DNA from: Verrucomicrobiales bacterium
Lineage (GTDB): Bacteria; Verrucomicrobiota; Verrucomicrobiia; Limisphaerales; UBA11320
DNA length: 59,292 nucleotides
Direction: 5' to 3'
Assembly: GCA_016793885.1 (NCBI GenBank)
Contig: JAEUHE010000248.1
Location: forward strand, 1-59,292
A program made the position numbers and the translations under genes. Below are positions 42,801 to 50,923 of the stretch, one piece after another (position 1 is the first letter of the stretch; every line of letters begins with the position of its first letter). Under the pieces are notes generated by a model. The model did no database searches. It saw only the letters and a list, made by a program, of their open reading frames with translations, and was not told the origin of the DNA.

Positions 42801-45206
42801 CCGAGGCAGCGTGTTCACGTGGGCGAAGCCTCCCGCCATAATGAAATCACCCGAAACCTCAGACAGAAACGCATTCACAGGTCCATCGGTCGAGACCTGA
42901 AAAGAATCGTCAATTTGGCCATTGGGCCAGAGGCCAACAAGAAACGAGCGCGCTTTTCCCCCCACTTGCCTAAAAGCCCCCCCGGCAAGAAATCGACCAT
43001 CTCTCCGAACCAGCAACGACGTGACTTTTTGATCGGCTCTAACCCCAAAATCAGCATCGATTGAACCATCCGGATTCAGTCGCTGTATCGCCACTCCGTC
43101 TGCACCGGGCGCACCACCCAGCAGCATTTTACCGTCGGGTTGAATGGCCATAGCCAGAATTTCCCGATTGATCGCTGGGCGAAAAGAGGCGGAGGTGGTG
43201 AGGATATTGACCGTAAGCGAGGCAACTCGGCTGGTGACGCTCCGCGTATCATTGTAGACCACAACGGAGTAATCGCCCGAGTCGCTGACGGAAACACCGC
43301 TAAAGCTCAGGGTAGGTTCGACAGCCGCCGGGATGGCCTCGTTTTTCTTGTACCACTGATAGCGCAGCTGCGAGCCCACTGCTTGCACCACGAAAGAGTT
43401 AGAGCTTCCTCGATCAACCCAGATGGAGGCAGGCTCCTGGACGATTCGCGGGTCGATCACAGTCAACTCAGCCGCGAGGGTGCTGATAGCCCCAAGCCCG
43501 TTATATGCCCACAAAAAGTATCCCCCCTCGTCCGCTATTGTCACCTGATCGATGGTAAGGGTAGGAGTTCCAGTCCCGCTGAAGTGTTCGTCGTCCGACA
43601 AGGGTGCTCCGTCTTTATACCACCGATAGCTCACGGGAGCTATGCCATCGATAACTGCCGTGAAGGTAGCTTGACTGCGAAATACATTCGTTGCATGCGT
43701 GGGTTGTTCCCTGGTGATGGGAGGTCCAGCTGTAACGCCGATCAGGCTGCCAGATCCATTGTACGTCCCCCCCAGACTCACCCCCAATGCACGGATGGAG
43801 GCATTGGTGGGCACCACAGCACCATCAAGACTCCAGACTTGTTCGGGAGGGGATGGTGGCGTCCGGACCTGCCGCATTCCCTTGCCAACATCGATCCAGT
43901 TGTTCCCATTCGTCGTGTATTGGAACAGGGTTCGTTCCAGTATCGGCGTGGCTCCAGACAACGACCAGCTTATCTTGGCTCCATCATACTCAACCAGGTG
44001 GCCTGGCTTGGGAGTCTGAGCAATCCCCCCCAGCAGAGTGGCGCTGAAACGATTAAGGGCTTGGGGAATGGGTTTGGGATCCGGCTCGCCCACGGGGAAC
44101 GCCCCAGCCACTGGCAATGGGTTCGGAAGAATTTCCAGGCCTCGAGGCCCCACAAACGGGATCCGACCATCAGAGTACTCCCCAATGGAAATGACCGGGC
44201 CACCAATATCTGGACGAAAGGTCTCATCCACCTCACCCGAAGGAGTGAACCTACCAAAGAATGACTGCGGATGACCGTTCAGCGACCTGAAAGCCCCGCC
44301 AAGCAGGAGGGCTCCATCCCACTGTAGCCTCATGCTGATCACCGGGTTGTCCACCCGAGCACGGAACGTGACGTCCCGACGGCCGCTCGCATCGAAACGC
44401 ATGAGGTAGTCCCAGTCCTCAGACAAAGGACCACGAAAATCTCCCGCAACGATCACCGAACTATCGGCCAGGACGACCACACTATTTGCATAATTGCCAT
44501 GCAATGCCCCGGTCCACTCCCCCGGATCAAATGTGGAATCTAGTTTGCCATCTCGCAGAATCCGCGCGACCAAATGGCGTCGCGTGCTATTCAGGATGGT
44601 AAACTGCCCGACAACCATAATGCGCCCATCCTCCATCGGCAGGAGGCCCATCACGATATTATCCGTGGTCGCATTGAAGCTGGAATCGACCTCGCCATTC
44701 GGCATCAGTTTCCCAAGGTTCGCCCGAGCAACTCCCCCAAGGCTGTTAAACAATCCTCCAACCAGGGTCTTCCCATCAGGCATCGCGTGGAGCGCTACAA
44801 CCCGGCCGCCTCGAGTGACCCGGAAGGTGGTGTCAATCTCCCCGTTGCGATGAAATCTCGCGATAGAGCTCGAGACGGAATCCCCATGTAGACTGAAGCT
44901 ACCACCCACCAACACTTTACCGTCAGCCTGCTCGATAACGGTGAGTACGTCTCCGGTGACTGGCGGAACAAAATCCTCTACACCCTGCGCCCAAAGCACT
45001 GATGAAAAAGCGACCAATCCATACGAAAATATAACAAGTCGGAGGTTCAGGCTCAAGAACCAGCGGAGAAAGGTCAGTCCCAGGTCGGGCACCCACGCTG
45101 AACTCGCTACAAGAGAGGGCAGTTCCGGGTTCAAATGGACTAAGTCGAGCGATTTTACCGCGAGATCGTTCGATGCGCCTGACGGCTCCCCCTCTAGGAA
45201 ATACAT
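39810..45206 (-). CDS. Giant delta-60 repeat / Ig-like secreted protein (1798 aa)
   Basis: After a hydrophobic stretch (LSLNLRLVIFSYGLVAFSSV, ending near LWAQG) lie three blocks of delta-60 units (pattern DGKxLVGGxF...R+xxDGxLDxxF): about 5, 7 and 6-7 units. They are separated by Ig-like domains (VSYRWYKDGAPLSDDEHFSG, LRYQWYKKNEAIPAAVEPTL, LSFQWWKDAQPIPGATGSSL). A last Ig-like domain and strands close the protein. Delta-60 units resemble propeller blades, so it would form several propellers on an Ig stalk. The signal lies about 50 residues in; the N-terminal 50 residues (MYFLEGEPSGASND...) look non-secretory, so a start near the hydrophobic segment (a TTG at about 45054) is possible. Function unknown; surface location inferred. 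Confidence 0.82.
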   Translation of the reverse strand: MYFLEGEPSGASNDLAVKSLDLVHLNPELPSLVASSAWVPDLGLTFLRWFLSLNLRLVIFSYGLVAFSSVLWAQGVEDFVPPVTGDVLTVIEQADGKVLVGGSFSLHGDSVSSSIARFHRNGEIDTTFRVTRGGRVVALHAMPDGKTLVGGLFNSLGGVARANLGKLMPNGEVDSSFNATTDNIVMGLLPMEDGRIMVVGQFTILNSTRRHLVARILRDGKLDSTFDPGEWTGALHGNYANSVVVLADSSVIVAGDFRGPLSEDWDYLMRFDASGRRDVTFRARVDNPVISMRLQWDGALLLGGAFRSLNGHPQSFFGRFTPSGEVDETFRPDIGGPVISIGEYSDGRIPFVGPRGLEILPNPLPVAGAFPVGEPDPKPIPQALNRFSATLLGGIAQTPKPGHLVEYDGAKISWSLSGATPILERTLFQYTTNGNNWIDVGKGMRQVRTPPSPPEQVWSLDGAVVPTNASIRALGVSLGGTYNGSGSLIGVTAGPPITREQPTHATNVFRSQATFTAVIDGIAPVSYRWYKDGAPLSDDEHFSGTGTPTLTIDQVTIADEGGYFLWAYNGLGAISTLAAELTVIDPRIVQEPASIWVDRGSSNSFVVQAVGSQLRYQWYKKNEAIPAAVEPTLSFSGVSVSDSGDYSVVVYNDTRSVTSRVASLTVNILTTSASFRPAINREILAMAIQPDGKMLLGGAPGADGVAIQRLNPDGSIDADFGVRADQKVTSLLVRRDGRFLAGGAFRQVGGKARSFLVGLWPNGQIDDSFQVSTDGPVNAFLSEVSGDFIMAGGFAHVNTLPRGGMARILSENRLDESFTPVVSGSIFAMAQQADGRIVMSGNFTKVNEVDRPRLARITPGGALDEDFNPGANGSVFCLAIQPDGSICVGGSFSQLAGMSVQNLGRIRSDGSADTRFDPRFSQRVTALALRVNGRIVVGGDFQTVNRIGVAGLAQLNADGTLDQSFRTGSQFGVPCFMLHRDGSILASGSFVLPGEASRLTMVRLVWDRTVEPQFTVSGLRSSWRWLGPAPLVSQAHFLQLEPGSSVGNLLSGTLYHPFSEDLGYAEWEQPLTSDITRGTLGAVSFQRAGSQNSSSSPIIDYYGAPAMLSYFPGLAVTNDAGGTRRLGVEVSGTEPFGFMWLKDGIALPDFGRIDGLRTSTLTLKDLLAGDAGVYSVRVSNVFGMITQEIAQVQVFEPVIIHSPISRSADFGDRVSVEVVAKGTDLSFQWWKDAQPIPGATGSSLLLPAFSLVDEGSYLVTVSNRFGLATSQAAILSVNTAMADDAFGTDRSRSLAAVVLQPDGKILVGGSGVGTNGVSRPPLERFRTDGTLDPDFRFSANGLVQTVVVRADGSMLIGGSFTVVNGEPRQRVARLLADGSLDPHFVVPVGEDATDQVLAILARPDGGILLGGQFRTVGGVARTNLALVSSAGQLQAEFNTPFVGALGARVGCLAVQEDGQVLVGGSFGLVGELFRSNLARLRSDGVLDTSFSSNPDGEVRSIVVQPDGQILIGGLFRSVSSRGRNRLARLFPNGAADDSFAPEIRLINNLIVSSIALQTDGKIVFGGRFETVNGVSRTNLARLFGDGRVDPLFRPESLGRVNAIALDNRGGYLLACQTPRTTASAVSTLVRLRSSEVIQDALSCANGLLSWERSGRLPEIERVEMDVTTNGVSWLSLGSALRGSNAWKLASSPSLTGVVRARGWVSSGNPGSDAWFVEAYCRLAASDPPTLEGALAGGTIRLVFKGVKGQVVVVESARRLDLEHWTPLTTNIVAELPLILEGIDSSVEPWQFYRAKLWP

Positions 45207-45620
45207 GTCACAAAATTATCTCCAAAGCGCAGCACTGGAAAGTAGAATCTGTCTGCAAAAGGACTCAGGGCACGACGAGAAGTAGCCCTCTCGTGCGACC
45301 GCTAAAAGCCGAAACCCACATTTACTGCACGATCCCATTCAAACCCGATGGACGGGCCTTTTAGATAACTCCCGTGCCACGGCGTCCAGTCTCGCTAAGC
45401 AACTCAGGATCGGTATCAAAGTCGTCTCAGAACTCTCGTTCCCATCCGCAGCCGCTCGAGTCCACCGACGCGGCGTTTCTTCTCAAGCCACCATACCGCG
45501 CACGGCCCGGCGAGGCCAGATGCTGGGGTATTTTAAGCTGGCCATTCTTGAGGTAAACCCCGCACGCTCCCGCCTATAAGGTCTCCCCGAACGGCCTCCA
45601 CTAAACGCGACGACACTGGT
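45207..45620. other. Gene-free gap with no clear repeats
   Basis: This 414-base region lies between two divergent genes and must contain their promoters. I see one modest hairpin (GCACGA...TCGTGC near 45270-45298) and no terminator, tRNA, known riboswitch or palindromic repeat. Short frames lack gene features. Confidence 0.5.
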
Positions 45621-47033
45621 ATGAGCAAGATGAACCGAATCCTCCACCTCTCACTCCTTCTCGCTGCCCTCCTGTCCCCGGGAAGCCGCTCGAGCGGTGC
45701 CGATCCCGATTTCGAATCCGTGCGCAACGAGACCGTATCGACGCTCGTCGGCCTGATTCGAATCGACACCACCAATCCGCCCGGCAACGAAACCAAAGCG
45801 GCCGCTTATCTCAAATCCCTCCTCGATCAGGACGGTATACCCTCCGAGATTCTGGAGAAAGCCCCAGGGCGAGGCAATCTGGTGGCACGGATCCGGGGCA
45901 ACGGCAAAAAGCGTCCGCTCCTGCTCATGGGACATACGGATGTCGTGGGCGTGGAATCGAAGAAGTGGACGGTGGATCCCTTCGCGGGAGTGATACAGGA
46001 CGGCTACATCTACGGGCGCGGAGCGCTGGATGACAAAGGCATGACCGCCGTTTGTTTCCAGGTGTTTCGGATGTTGAAACGGTTGGGAGTCACCTTGGAG
46101 CGCGATGTCATCTTTCTGGCCGAAGCGGCGGAGGAAGGAAGTCCCACGGAAGGCATCGATTTCATGGTGGCCAAGCACTGGGATAAGATCGACTGCGAGT
46201 TCGCCTTGAACGAAGGCGGCTCGATGGTCACCACCAACGGGGTGGTTCAATATGTGGGGGTCGCCACCACCGAGAAGGTGCCACGACTGGTCTTTCTATC
46301 CGCCAAAGGCGTGAGCGGACATGGCTCCCGACCGCGAGTGGACAACGCCATCGTGCATCTGTGCAGCGCCGTCGCCAAAGTCGGGGAGTGGCAGCCACCC
46401 ATGCGACTCAACGAGACGACCCGGACATTCTTCGATCGGCTGGCCCGAATCAGCCCTCCCAACGAGGCGTTCCTGTATCGGAATTTGGAAGATCCGGCGA
46501 TCGGGAGCTTGGTTCAGGATAAGCTGAGAGCCAGTCATCCCGGCTACAATTCAATGCTGCGGACCTCGATTTCCCCCAACATCATCCGCTCCGGTTTCCG
46601 TTATAACGTGATTCCAGCGGATGCCACGGCCACGTTGGATGTTCGCTGGCTTCCCGATGAGAATGTGGAAGAGTTCATCGCGACCCTGAAACGGATCATC
46701 AACGATCCGGCCATCGAGATCACCCTCGCCGAACCAGGAAGCCGCAAGCCGGCTCAGCCCTCGAGCATCCAGACCGAAATGTTCAAAACCTTGGAGAAGG
46801 TGCAGCAGCAGATGTTCCCAGGTGCCGTGACACTACCAACGATGCTTACCGGAGCCACTGACTCCGCTCAACTCCGGGAGAAAGGTGTTCACGCCTACGG
46901 TCTAGGATCCCTCATCGCCGAGGAAGACTCATCCAGGGTACACGGAAACGACGAGCGCATCCACATCGAGGGTATGGGCAAATTTGTTGAATTCGTTTAC
47001 CGCAGCGTGATCGCCATCGCCGCCACGCCCTGA
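45621..47033 (+). CDS. Exported M20-family metallopeptidase (470 aa)
   Basis: A signal peptide (MSKMNRILHLSLLLAALLSP) precedes a two-domain M20/M25/M40 zinc hydrolase. Metal ligands and catalytic residues fit the family: H105 and D107 in MGHTDVVG, D137 in GRGALDDKG, E171/E172 in AEAAEEGSP, and the final His in DERIHIEGM near the C-terminus. The dimerisation domain begins after the EGGS block, at about residue 220, with VGVATTEKVPRLVFLSAKG. The family cleaves peptide or acylamino bonds, typically in dipeptides or acyl-amino acids; the substrate is unknown. It appears monocistronic, with a family-C palindrome just downstream (47044-47179). No Shine-Dalgarno sequence is evident before the ATG. 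Confidence 0.9.
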   Translation: MSKMNRILHLSLLLAALLSPGSRSSGADPDFESVRNETVSTLVGLIRIDTTNPPGNETKAAAYLKSLLDQDGIPSEILEKAPGRGNLVARIRGNGKKRPLLLMGHTDVVGVESKKWTVDPFAGVIQDGYIYGRGALDDKGMTAVCFQVFRMLKRLGVTLERDVIFLAEAAEEGSPTEGIDFMVAKHWDKIDCEFALNEGGSMVTTNGVVQYVGVATTEKVPRLVFLSAKGVSGHGSRPRVDNAIVHLCSAVAKVGEWQPPMRLNETTRTFFDRLARISPPNEAFLYRNLEDPAIGSLVQDKLRASHPGYNSMLRTSISPNIIRSGFRYNVIPADATATLDVRWLPDENVEEFIATLKRIINDPAIEITLAEPGSRKPAQPSSIQTEMFKTLEKVQQQMFPGAVTLPTMLTGATDSAQLREKGVHAYGLGSLIAEEDSSRVHGNDERIHIEGMGKFVEFVYRSVIAIAATP

Positions 47034-47043
47034 CCAGGTTGCC

Positions 47044-47179
47044 GGCGGATCACGCGGATCAGGCGGATGGCCAACAAGTTTGTGAAGATCCTGAAGACCG
47101 AAATGGGTCCCTTTTTTGGGGGGTACTTTGTTTTCTCCACCCCCCCTCGGCTCCGTGTGTTCTGCGTGTTCCGTGGGCC
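47044..47179. repeat. Inverted-repeat element, family C
   Basis: Left arm GGCGGATCACGCGGATCAGG (47044-47063) and right arm CTCCGTGTGTTCTGCGTGTT (47150-47169), which continues to 47179, are loosely complementary and built of CGGAT/GTGTTC units. The centre has a G-run and a C-run of 6-7. It separates the M20 gene from the convergent PEP-CTERM gene and may end both transcripts. Confidence 0.5.
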
Positions 47180-47199
47180 ATTCAATTCCCTTTTTAGAC

Positions 47200-47991
47200 T
47201 TAAAGCCGTTTCCGAGCACAAACGCCCATGAGGAGAAGTGAGATCGCTCCTAACGAACCAATGGTCAAGGAGGAGGGCTCGGGCACAAACCAGTAAAACC
47301 TGTGGAGCCCAGCGGCAATGTTTCCTGAACCCACCACCGAGTTTCCGGAGCGATCAAGCCCGGAAAGTTGCCAATCGAAAAGGTTGGATCTTCCGTGGTC
47401 GGCAGGGCTCATCTCCGCCTCCGTCCATGTCGCGACTCTTTGTCCTCGATTGTCCCAAACCCGAAGCTGGAGGGTCACGGAGTCCCCTCCATATTGGTCC
47501 GGGATCTCCAACTTGGATTTGCCTTGGATCAAACCGGCCGTCGCACCGGTTCGGAAAGTAACAAGAGATCCGGGGACAGGTTGCAGAGAGGATTCCGTTT
47601 GTCCCTGTCCCGGGGCCCACCATAGCTCGGCGTAAAACCCGGAACCTTCGATTTTTGGAAAACCGGCAAGGTCCGCTGGGGTCATGAAGTCCCAATTGAT
47701 CAGCAGCGTTAACGACGCGCCCGGGACGACAAGATACTTTTCCTTCCCGACACCTCCCGTCGTTTGATAGGTCAACGAACCTTGGCCCAGTGCGACCAGC
47801 AACTGGGACCGAAACAAGGCGGAGGCTAATAGCAGCGCTTTCACAACTCGGATCGACGGATTGCTCCTCAGGACCACATAGGATGCAACACACTCGCAGA
47901 TCCAGGGTGGGGTTTCAATGCACAATGCTTGGGAGCGCTTGAGAGCGAGGACGTGATTGAGGGACGTGGCTGAGCGGAAGGATGGCGCCAT
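47200..47991 (-). CDS. PEP-CTERM protein (263 aa)
   Basis: The C-terminus reads VPEPSSLTIGSLGAISLLL followed by MGVCARKRL: a VPEP motif, a hydrophobic segment and a basic tail, the full PEP-CTERM sorting signal recognised by exosortase. This marks export and processing at the cell envelope. The body (residues about 70-230) is beta-rich and Gly/Thr-rich, with strands such as GSLTYQTTGGVGKEKYLVVP and LQLRVWDNRGQRVATWTEAE. An N-terminal signal is expected around RVVKALLLASALFRS, but 40 residues without signal character precede it. A GTG at 47877 (VVLRSNPS) would give a normal signal and is a good alternative start. No exosortase gene is in the window. Function beyond targeting is unknown. Confidence 0.82.
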   Translation of the reverse strand: MAPSFRSATSLNHVLALKRSQALCIETPPWICECVASYVVLRSNPSIRVVKALLLASALFRSQLLVALGQGSLTYQTTGGVGKEKYLVVPGASLTLLINWDFMTPADLAGFPKIEGSGFYAELWWAPGQGQTESSLQPVPGSLVTFRTGATAGLIQGKSKLEIPDQYGGDSVTLQLRVWDNRGQRVATWTEAEMSPADHGRSNLFDWQLSGLDRSGNSVVGSGNIAAGLHRFYWFVPEPSSLTIGSLGAISLLLMGVCARKRL

Positions 47992-48260
47992 ACGCCGCGA
48001 GTTAGGGTGAGATTTAACCGCGTAGCGGTCCGACGAGGTTTATGGTGCTGATCTCCACTCGAGCCCTGATAGGCTAAGAGTGATCAGGTTTGCAACTAAG
48101 CCGCGTCGCCGAGAGCCCAAGCGCTATCGTCCGGTAGCCCAAAGCCCCAGCGCGTATGCTGTAACCTGGATCCTGACTCTGGCCAACGAGACCACTCGCT
48201 CGTCCTGGTGAAGACCGAGTCGGTAGTGCTCAGTATTCCGTCTCCCCACAACAGGCCGAG

Positions 48261-48387
48261 CTTTGTTTAGACCTTTGTTAAATGGCTACTTCCAACAGAA
48301 ATTAAACAAAAAATCCTTTATAATCAACGACTTGCACGCACCGATCTAGATTTTAACATGGTTCGATCACGGGTTAGCTTTGTTAAA
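48261..48387. other. AT-rich patch with repeated TTTGTT-type motifs
   Basis: Within otherwise GC-rich DNA, CTTTGTTTA (48261), CTTTGTTAAA (48273), its inverted form ATTAAACAAA (48301) and CTTTGTTAAA (48379) recur. CGACTTGC occurs twice, 64 bases apart (48328 and 48392), and a TATAAT hexamer lies at 48319. The patch sits next to two gene fragments. It could be recombinase arm sites or a degraded phage end; this is inference. In the rest of 47992-48382 I see only a small ACCGC/GCGGT hairpin at 48018. Confidence 0.4.
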
Positions 48388-48620
48388 CAGTCGACTTGCC
48401 CACTGTATGCCACGCCGCCTGTCCCCGGCTACCCCGGTTCTCTATTCTTCCATTGCGAGCTAACTCCGCCATCAGGTTAAGTACCTTGGCTCTTTTCTGC
48501 TTCTCGTTCAACACCTCCGGCAGTTTGTCGAGGAGCTTGGCGACGCCCGCAGCGATGAGGAGATTCGGGTAGCGTCCCTCCCCCAATCCCGCTTTTTTAT
48601 GCAGCTCGTCCAGGTAGGCA
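48383..48620 (-). pseudogene. C-terminal fragment of a protein with a winged-helix-like tail
   Basis: The minus-strand translation from about 48620 reads AYLDELHKKAGLGEGRYPNL and continues to the stop at 48383. It has the polarity of a small DNA- or RNA-binding, winged-helix-like domain (EKQKRAKVLNLMAELARNGR). Similar tails end some divergent ATP-binding (AlbA_2-type) proteins, but this is only a resemblance. Upstream of 48620 the frame remains open only because it crosses the opposite strand of the phage-coat-like fragment; its residues there have no protein character. The parent gene was thus truncated by a rearrangement at about 48620. Confidence 0.5.
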
Positions 48621-48957
48621 CTTCGTGTCGGATTTGCTGGTGCGCGCCGGAACGGGTGCCGGGTTCGTCTACGAAACATACCTCCTCGGGCCTCGCATTC
48701 TTGCTTACGGCGAAAAGCCGCAGCTCGGGGACGCAATCGACGTTGCTTCGTTGCAGTTGGACAAGGTTCGTCCGAAGAACAACGAGGTGATTTACGACCG
48801 GACCCGCTTCGTTCTCCACTTGAACGGAATGCGATGGACCGGCACCCCCGCCGGCCAGTCTGCAACCAACGCGGAGCTTTCTGCATTCGCAAGCTGGTCC
48901 TTGGTCTACACCACGGCGAACCGGGTTGGGGCCACTTGCATCCTTACCAACGGGTAA
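48621..48957 (+). pseudogene. C-terminal fragment resembling a phage coat (major capsid) protein
   Basis: The frame gives SDLLVRAGTGAGFVYETYLL, then LGPRILAYGEKPQLGDAIDV and further to WTGTPAGQSATNAELSAFAS and a TNG end. I recognise the pattern (YETY, YGEKPQLGD, NNEVIYDRTRFVLHLNG, GTPAGQSATN) as the C-terminal part of a phage coat protein. About two thirds of such a protein is missing: similarity starts abruptly at the junction with the minus-strand fragment (about 48620), and no start codon of its own is evident apart from GTG at 48625. It is probably the remnant of a degraded prophage. Terminator-like hairpins follow. Confidence 0.6.
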
Positions 48958-49073
48958 GGCTGGATTTCTCCCTCCACATTGCAGGCATAGCGTGTGGGGG
49001 GAGGTTTCGAGAACCGAGAGAACGGCTGTGGTGGCCGTTCCTTGGAGCGCGGTCGGTGTCCTGGGTCTTTTAC

Positions 49074-49097
49074 CCAACTGGTTTCGGACCCAGTTGG
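49074..49097. other. Hairpin after the coat-protein fragment
   Basis: CCAACTGG pairs with CCAGTTGG across TTTCGGAC, an 8-bp perfect stem. The following GTTTCTTCC gives it a weak T-rich side. Confidence 0.5.
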
Positions 49098-49119
49098 TTT
49101 CTTCCAGGGCACTGTCTTA

Positions 49120-49166
49120 GGCCGGGGTGGTCATGACTGGCATCATGGGTGCCCCGGCCTTACTTT
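49120..49166 (+). terminator. Terminator-like hairpin (GGCCGGGG/CCCCGGCC)
   Basis: An 8-bp GC stem with a 24-base loop is followed by TTACTTT. It lies 160 bases after the coat-like fragment, where phage capsid genes commonly end. The remainder of 48958-49339 has small palindromes (GGTCATGACC at 49245) but no gene. Confidence 0.45.
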
Positions 49167-49339
49167 CGTGAATCCTTGTCCTGCGATGGGAACTCAATAG
49201 CTGGCACCGCTCCCAGCGGTATCGACACTACCCTTGGCTTCCCGGTCATGACCGTTATAAGGCGCAACGGATGGGGTCTGTAACTGAAACCTGAGCATTC
49301 AAAGGCTCCTCAAGCCTCCGCAATGAAAGCACGACCAGT

Positions 49340-50698
49340 CTACTTGATCTGAACAATTCGGAAATACAGTCCCGTTTCGGAGGTATCGAAGCCCTTCGTC
49401 AATTGTTCTGTTTCAGCGATGAAGGTCCCACCAACAGGAACCCAATTTCTTAAATCGCTAGATGTTAGCAACTGATATTCACTGCCAAGAGTCAGTTCAA
49501 GATCCACTTCGACCTGCTTCACGCGAATGGCAAGGGCAGGCGGCTTCGCAGGTGTTGGGATCCGGATGGTGGGCGCGTTTGTATATCCGATCCCCGCGTT
49601 TGTCACCCTAATGGCTGTCACGACGCCGTTCTCTACTGTGGCGCTTGCACTAGCTCCGGTTCCACCGCCGCCGATGATATCGATCCTCGGGGCATTCGTG
49701 TAGCCGTATCCCCTATCTATGAGCTCGATACCAACGACGAAGCCATTCACGATGTCCGCCTCAGCTGTGGCGCGATGAATTCTGGTACTGAAGAGTGCCA
49801 TTGTTCCCGAGCCCTTAGCTGTGATCGCCTGGACGCCGAACAGGCCACCTGGGGGCTTCACCAGTTCGCTTCCGTTCGCGCCCCAAACCCTGACCGTGCC
49901 ATCCACCAACAGGGCGACGGTGTGATTCTCGCCCGCGGCGATAGCTATAACCTCCCCCAAATCTTGGGGAACTCTTGTTTGTCCCTGATCGTCCCAGCCC
50001 CAGCACACCACCTTGCCATTGGTTTTGAGGGCGACTGAATGATTGCCGCCAGCGGCGATCGCTTTGACATCCCTCAGCCCAACCGGCACCGAAATCGCAC
50101 CAAAAGTGCTAGCCCCCCAAGCCACTACGGTGCCTTCCTTTTTGAGTGCCAAACTATGCGAACCGCCCGCGGCGATGCCAGCAACTCCATGGAGTCCTTC
50201 AGGAGGGTTTGCTTCTCCTGAATCATTTCTACCCCAACAAACCACGCTCCCATCCTGTCGGAGAGCTATCGTATGGAACCCCCCAGCGGAAATGGCTGTA
50301 ATGCCCGAAGCTGACTGCGACGTTAGGCCGTATCCGCTAAAACCCCAAGATACCACCACACCGGATCGCCTCAATGCGACGCTATGGGCGCTGCCTGCGG
50401 AGATTGCAACAACGTCGGTGAGGCTCCCTGGCACGCTGGTCTGCCCATTTCCGGAGACTCCCCAGGCTCTCACTGTGCCGTCGCGGGAGAGAGCTAAGGT
50501 GTGACTTCCCCCGAGCGCGACCGCAATCGGGTCGACCAGGTCGGCCGGTATCGAAAGCTGCCCCTGTGAGTTATTTCCCCAGGCAGCTATACTGAGTGGA
50601 GCAGAAACGCACTTGGTCTCAACCATCGCGTGAACAATCAGGCTGATCAGGAGTGTGGCGAAGGATCGTTTTGTTGAAATGAAGATGTGGGCGGTCAT
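49340..50698 (-). CDS. Secreted RCC1-repeat propeller protein (452 aa)
   Basis: The start at 50698 (MTAHIFISTKRSFATLLISL) gives a signal peptide; codons upstream to 50824 do not look secretory. Seven or more RCC1-type units follow, with the pattern VxAIAAGxxHSLALxxDGTVxxWG: for example GGSHTLALSRDGTVRAWGVS, SAHSVALRRSGVVVSWGFSG, GGNHSVALKTNGKVVCWGWD and GENHTVALLVDGTVRVWGAN. These make one seven-bladed propeller. Residues about 330-400 contain two copies of a GYGYTNAP...GGGGTGASA module. The end (LELTLGSEYQLLTSSDLRNW) resembles C-terminal beta domains of other secreted proteins here. Function unknown. It lies next to a phage-like remnant but has no phage signature itself. Confidence 0.85.
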   Translation of the reverse strand: MTAHIFISTKRSFATLLISLIVHAMVETKCVSAPLSIAAWGNNSQGQLSIPADLVDPIAVALGGSHTLALSRDGTVRAWGVSGNGQTSVPGSLTDVVAISAGSAHSVALRRSGVVVSWGFSGYGLTSQSASGITAISAGGFHTIALRQDGSVVCWGRNDSGEANPPEGLHGVAGIAAGGSHSLALKKEGTVVAWGASTFGAISVPVGLRDVKAIAAGGNHSVALKTNGKVVCWGWDDQGQTRVPQDLGEVIAIAAGENHTVALLVDGTVRVWGANGSELVKPPGGLFGVQAITAKGSGTMALFSTRIHRATAEADIVNGFVVGIELIDRGYGYTNAPRIDIIGGGGTGASASATVENGVVTAIRVTNAGIGYTNAPTIRIPTPAKPPALAIRVKQVEVDLELTLGSEYQLLTSSDLRNWVPVGGTFIAETEQLTKGFDTSETGLYFRIVQIK

Positions 50699-50756
50699 AC
50701 GTCTTGGCGTTACCATTTGGAGAAGCTTAATCGATATATTCTCTGCTCCACTCGGG

Positions 50757-50781
50757 CAACAAAAAACCGCCACAGGCTTCC
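50757..50781 (-). terminator. Weak terminator-like sequence after the DUF4062 gene
   Basis: On the minus strand GCC-TGT-GGC is followed by GGTTTTTTG. The plus-strand text CAACAAAAAACCGCCACAGG is similar to 52001-52020 but lacks its strong stem. It lies 143 bases past the DUF4062 stop. Confidence 0.3.
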
Positions 50782-50923
50782 TTGGTTCGATTTGAGTGTT
50801 ACAACGCTGGCGCCAGGTTCTCAAAGTCCCTCAACATTTGCCTGCTGCCTCCAACCGCTCCCGGCGAGCGGTGATGACTGTTGTCAGGAGGAACTCTTGA
50901 ACCGAGTCTACCGCGTTTTTGCT

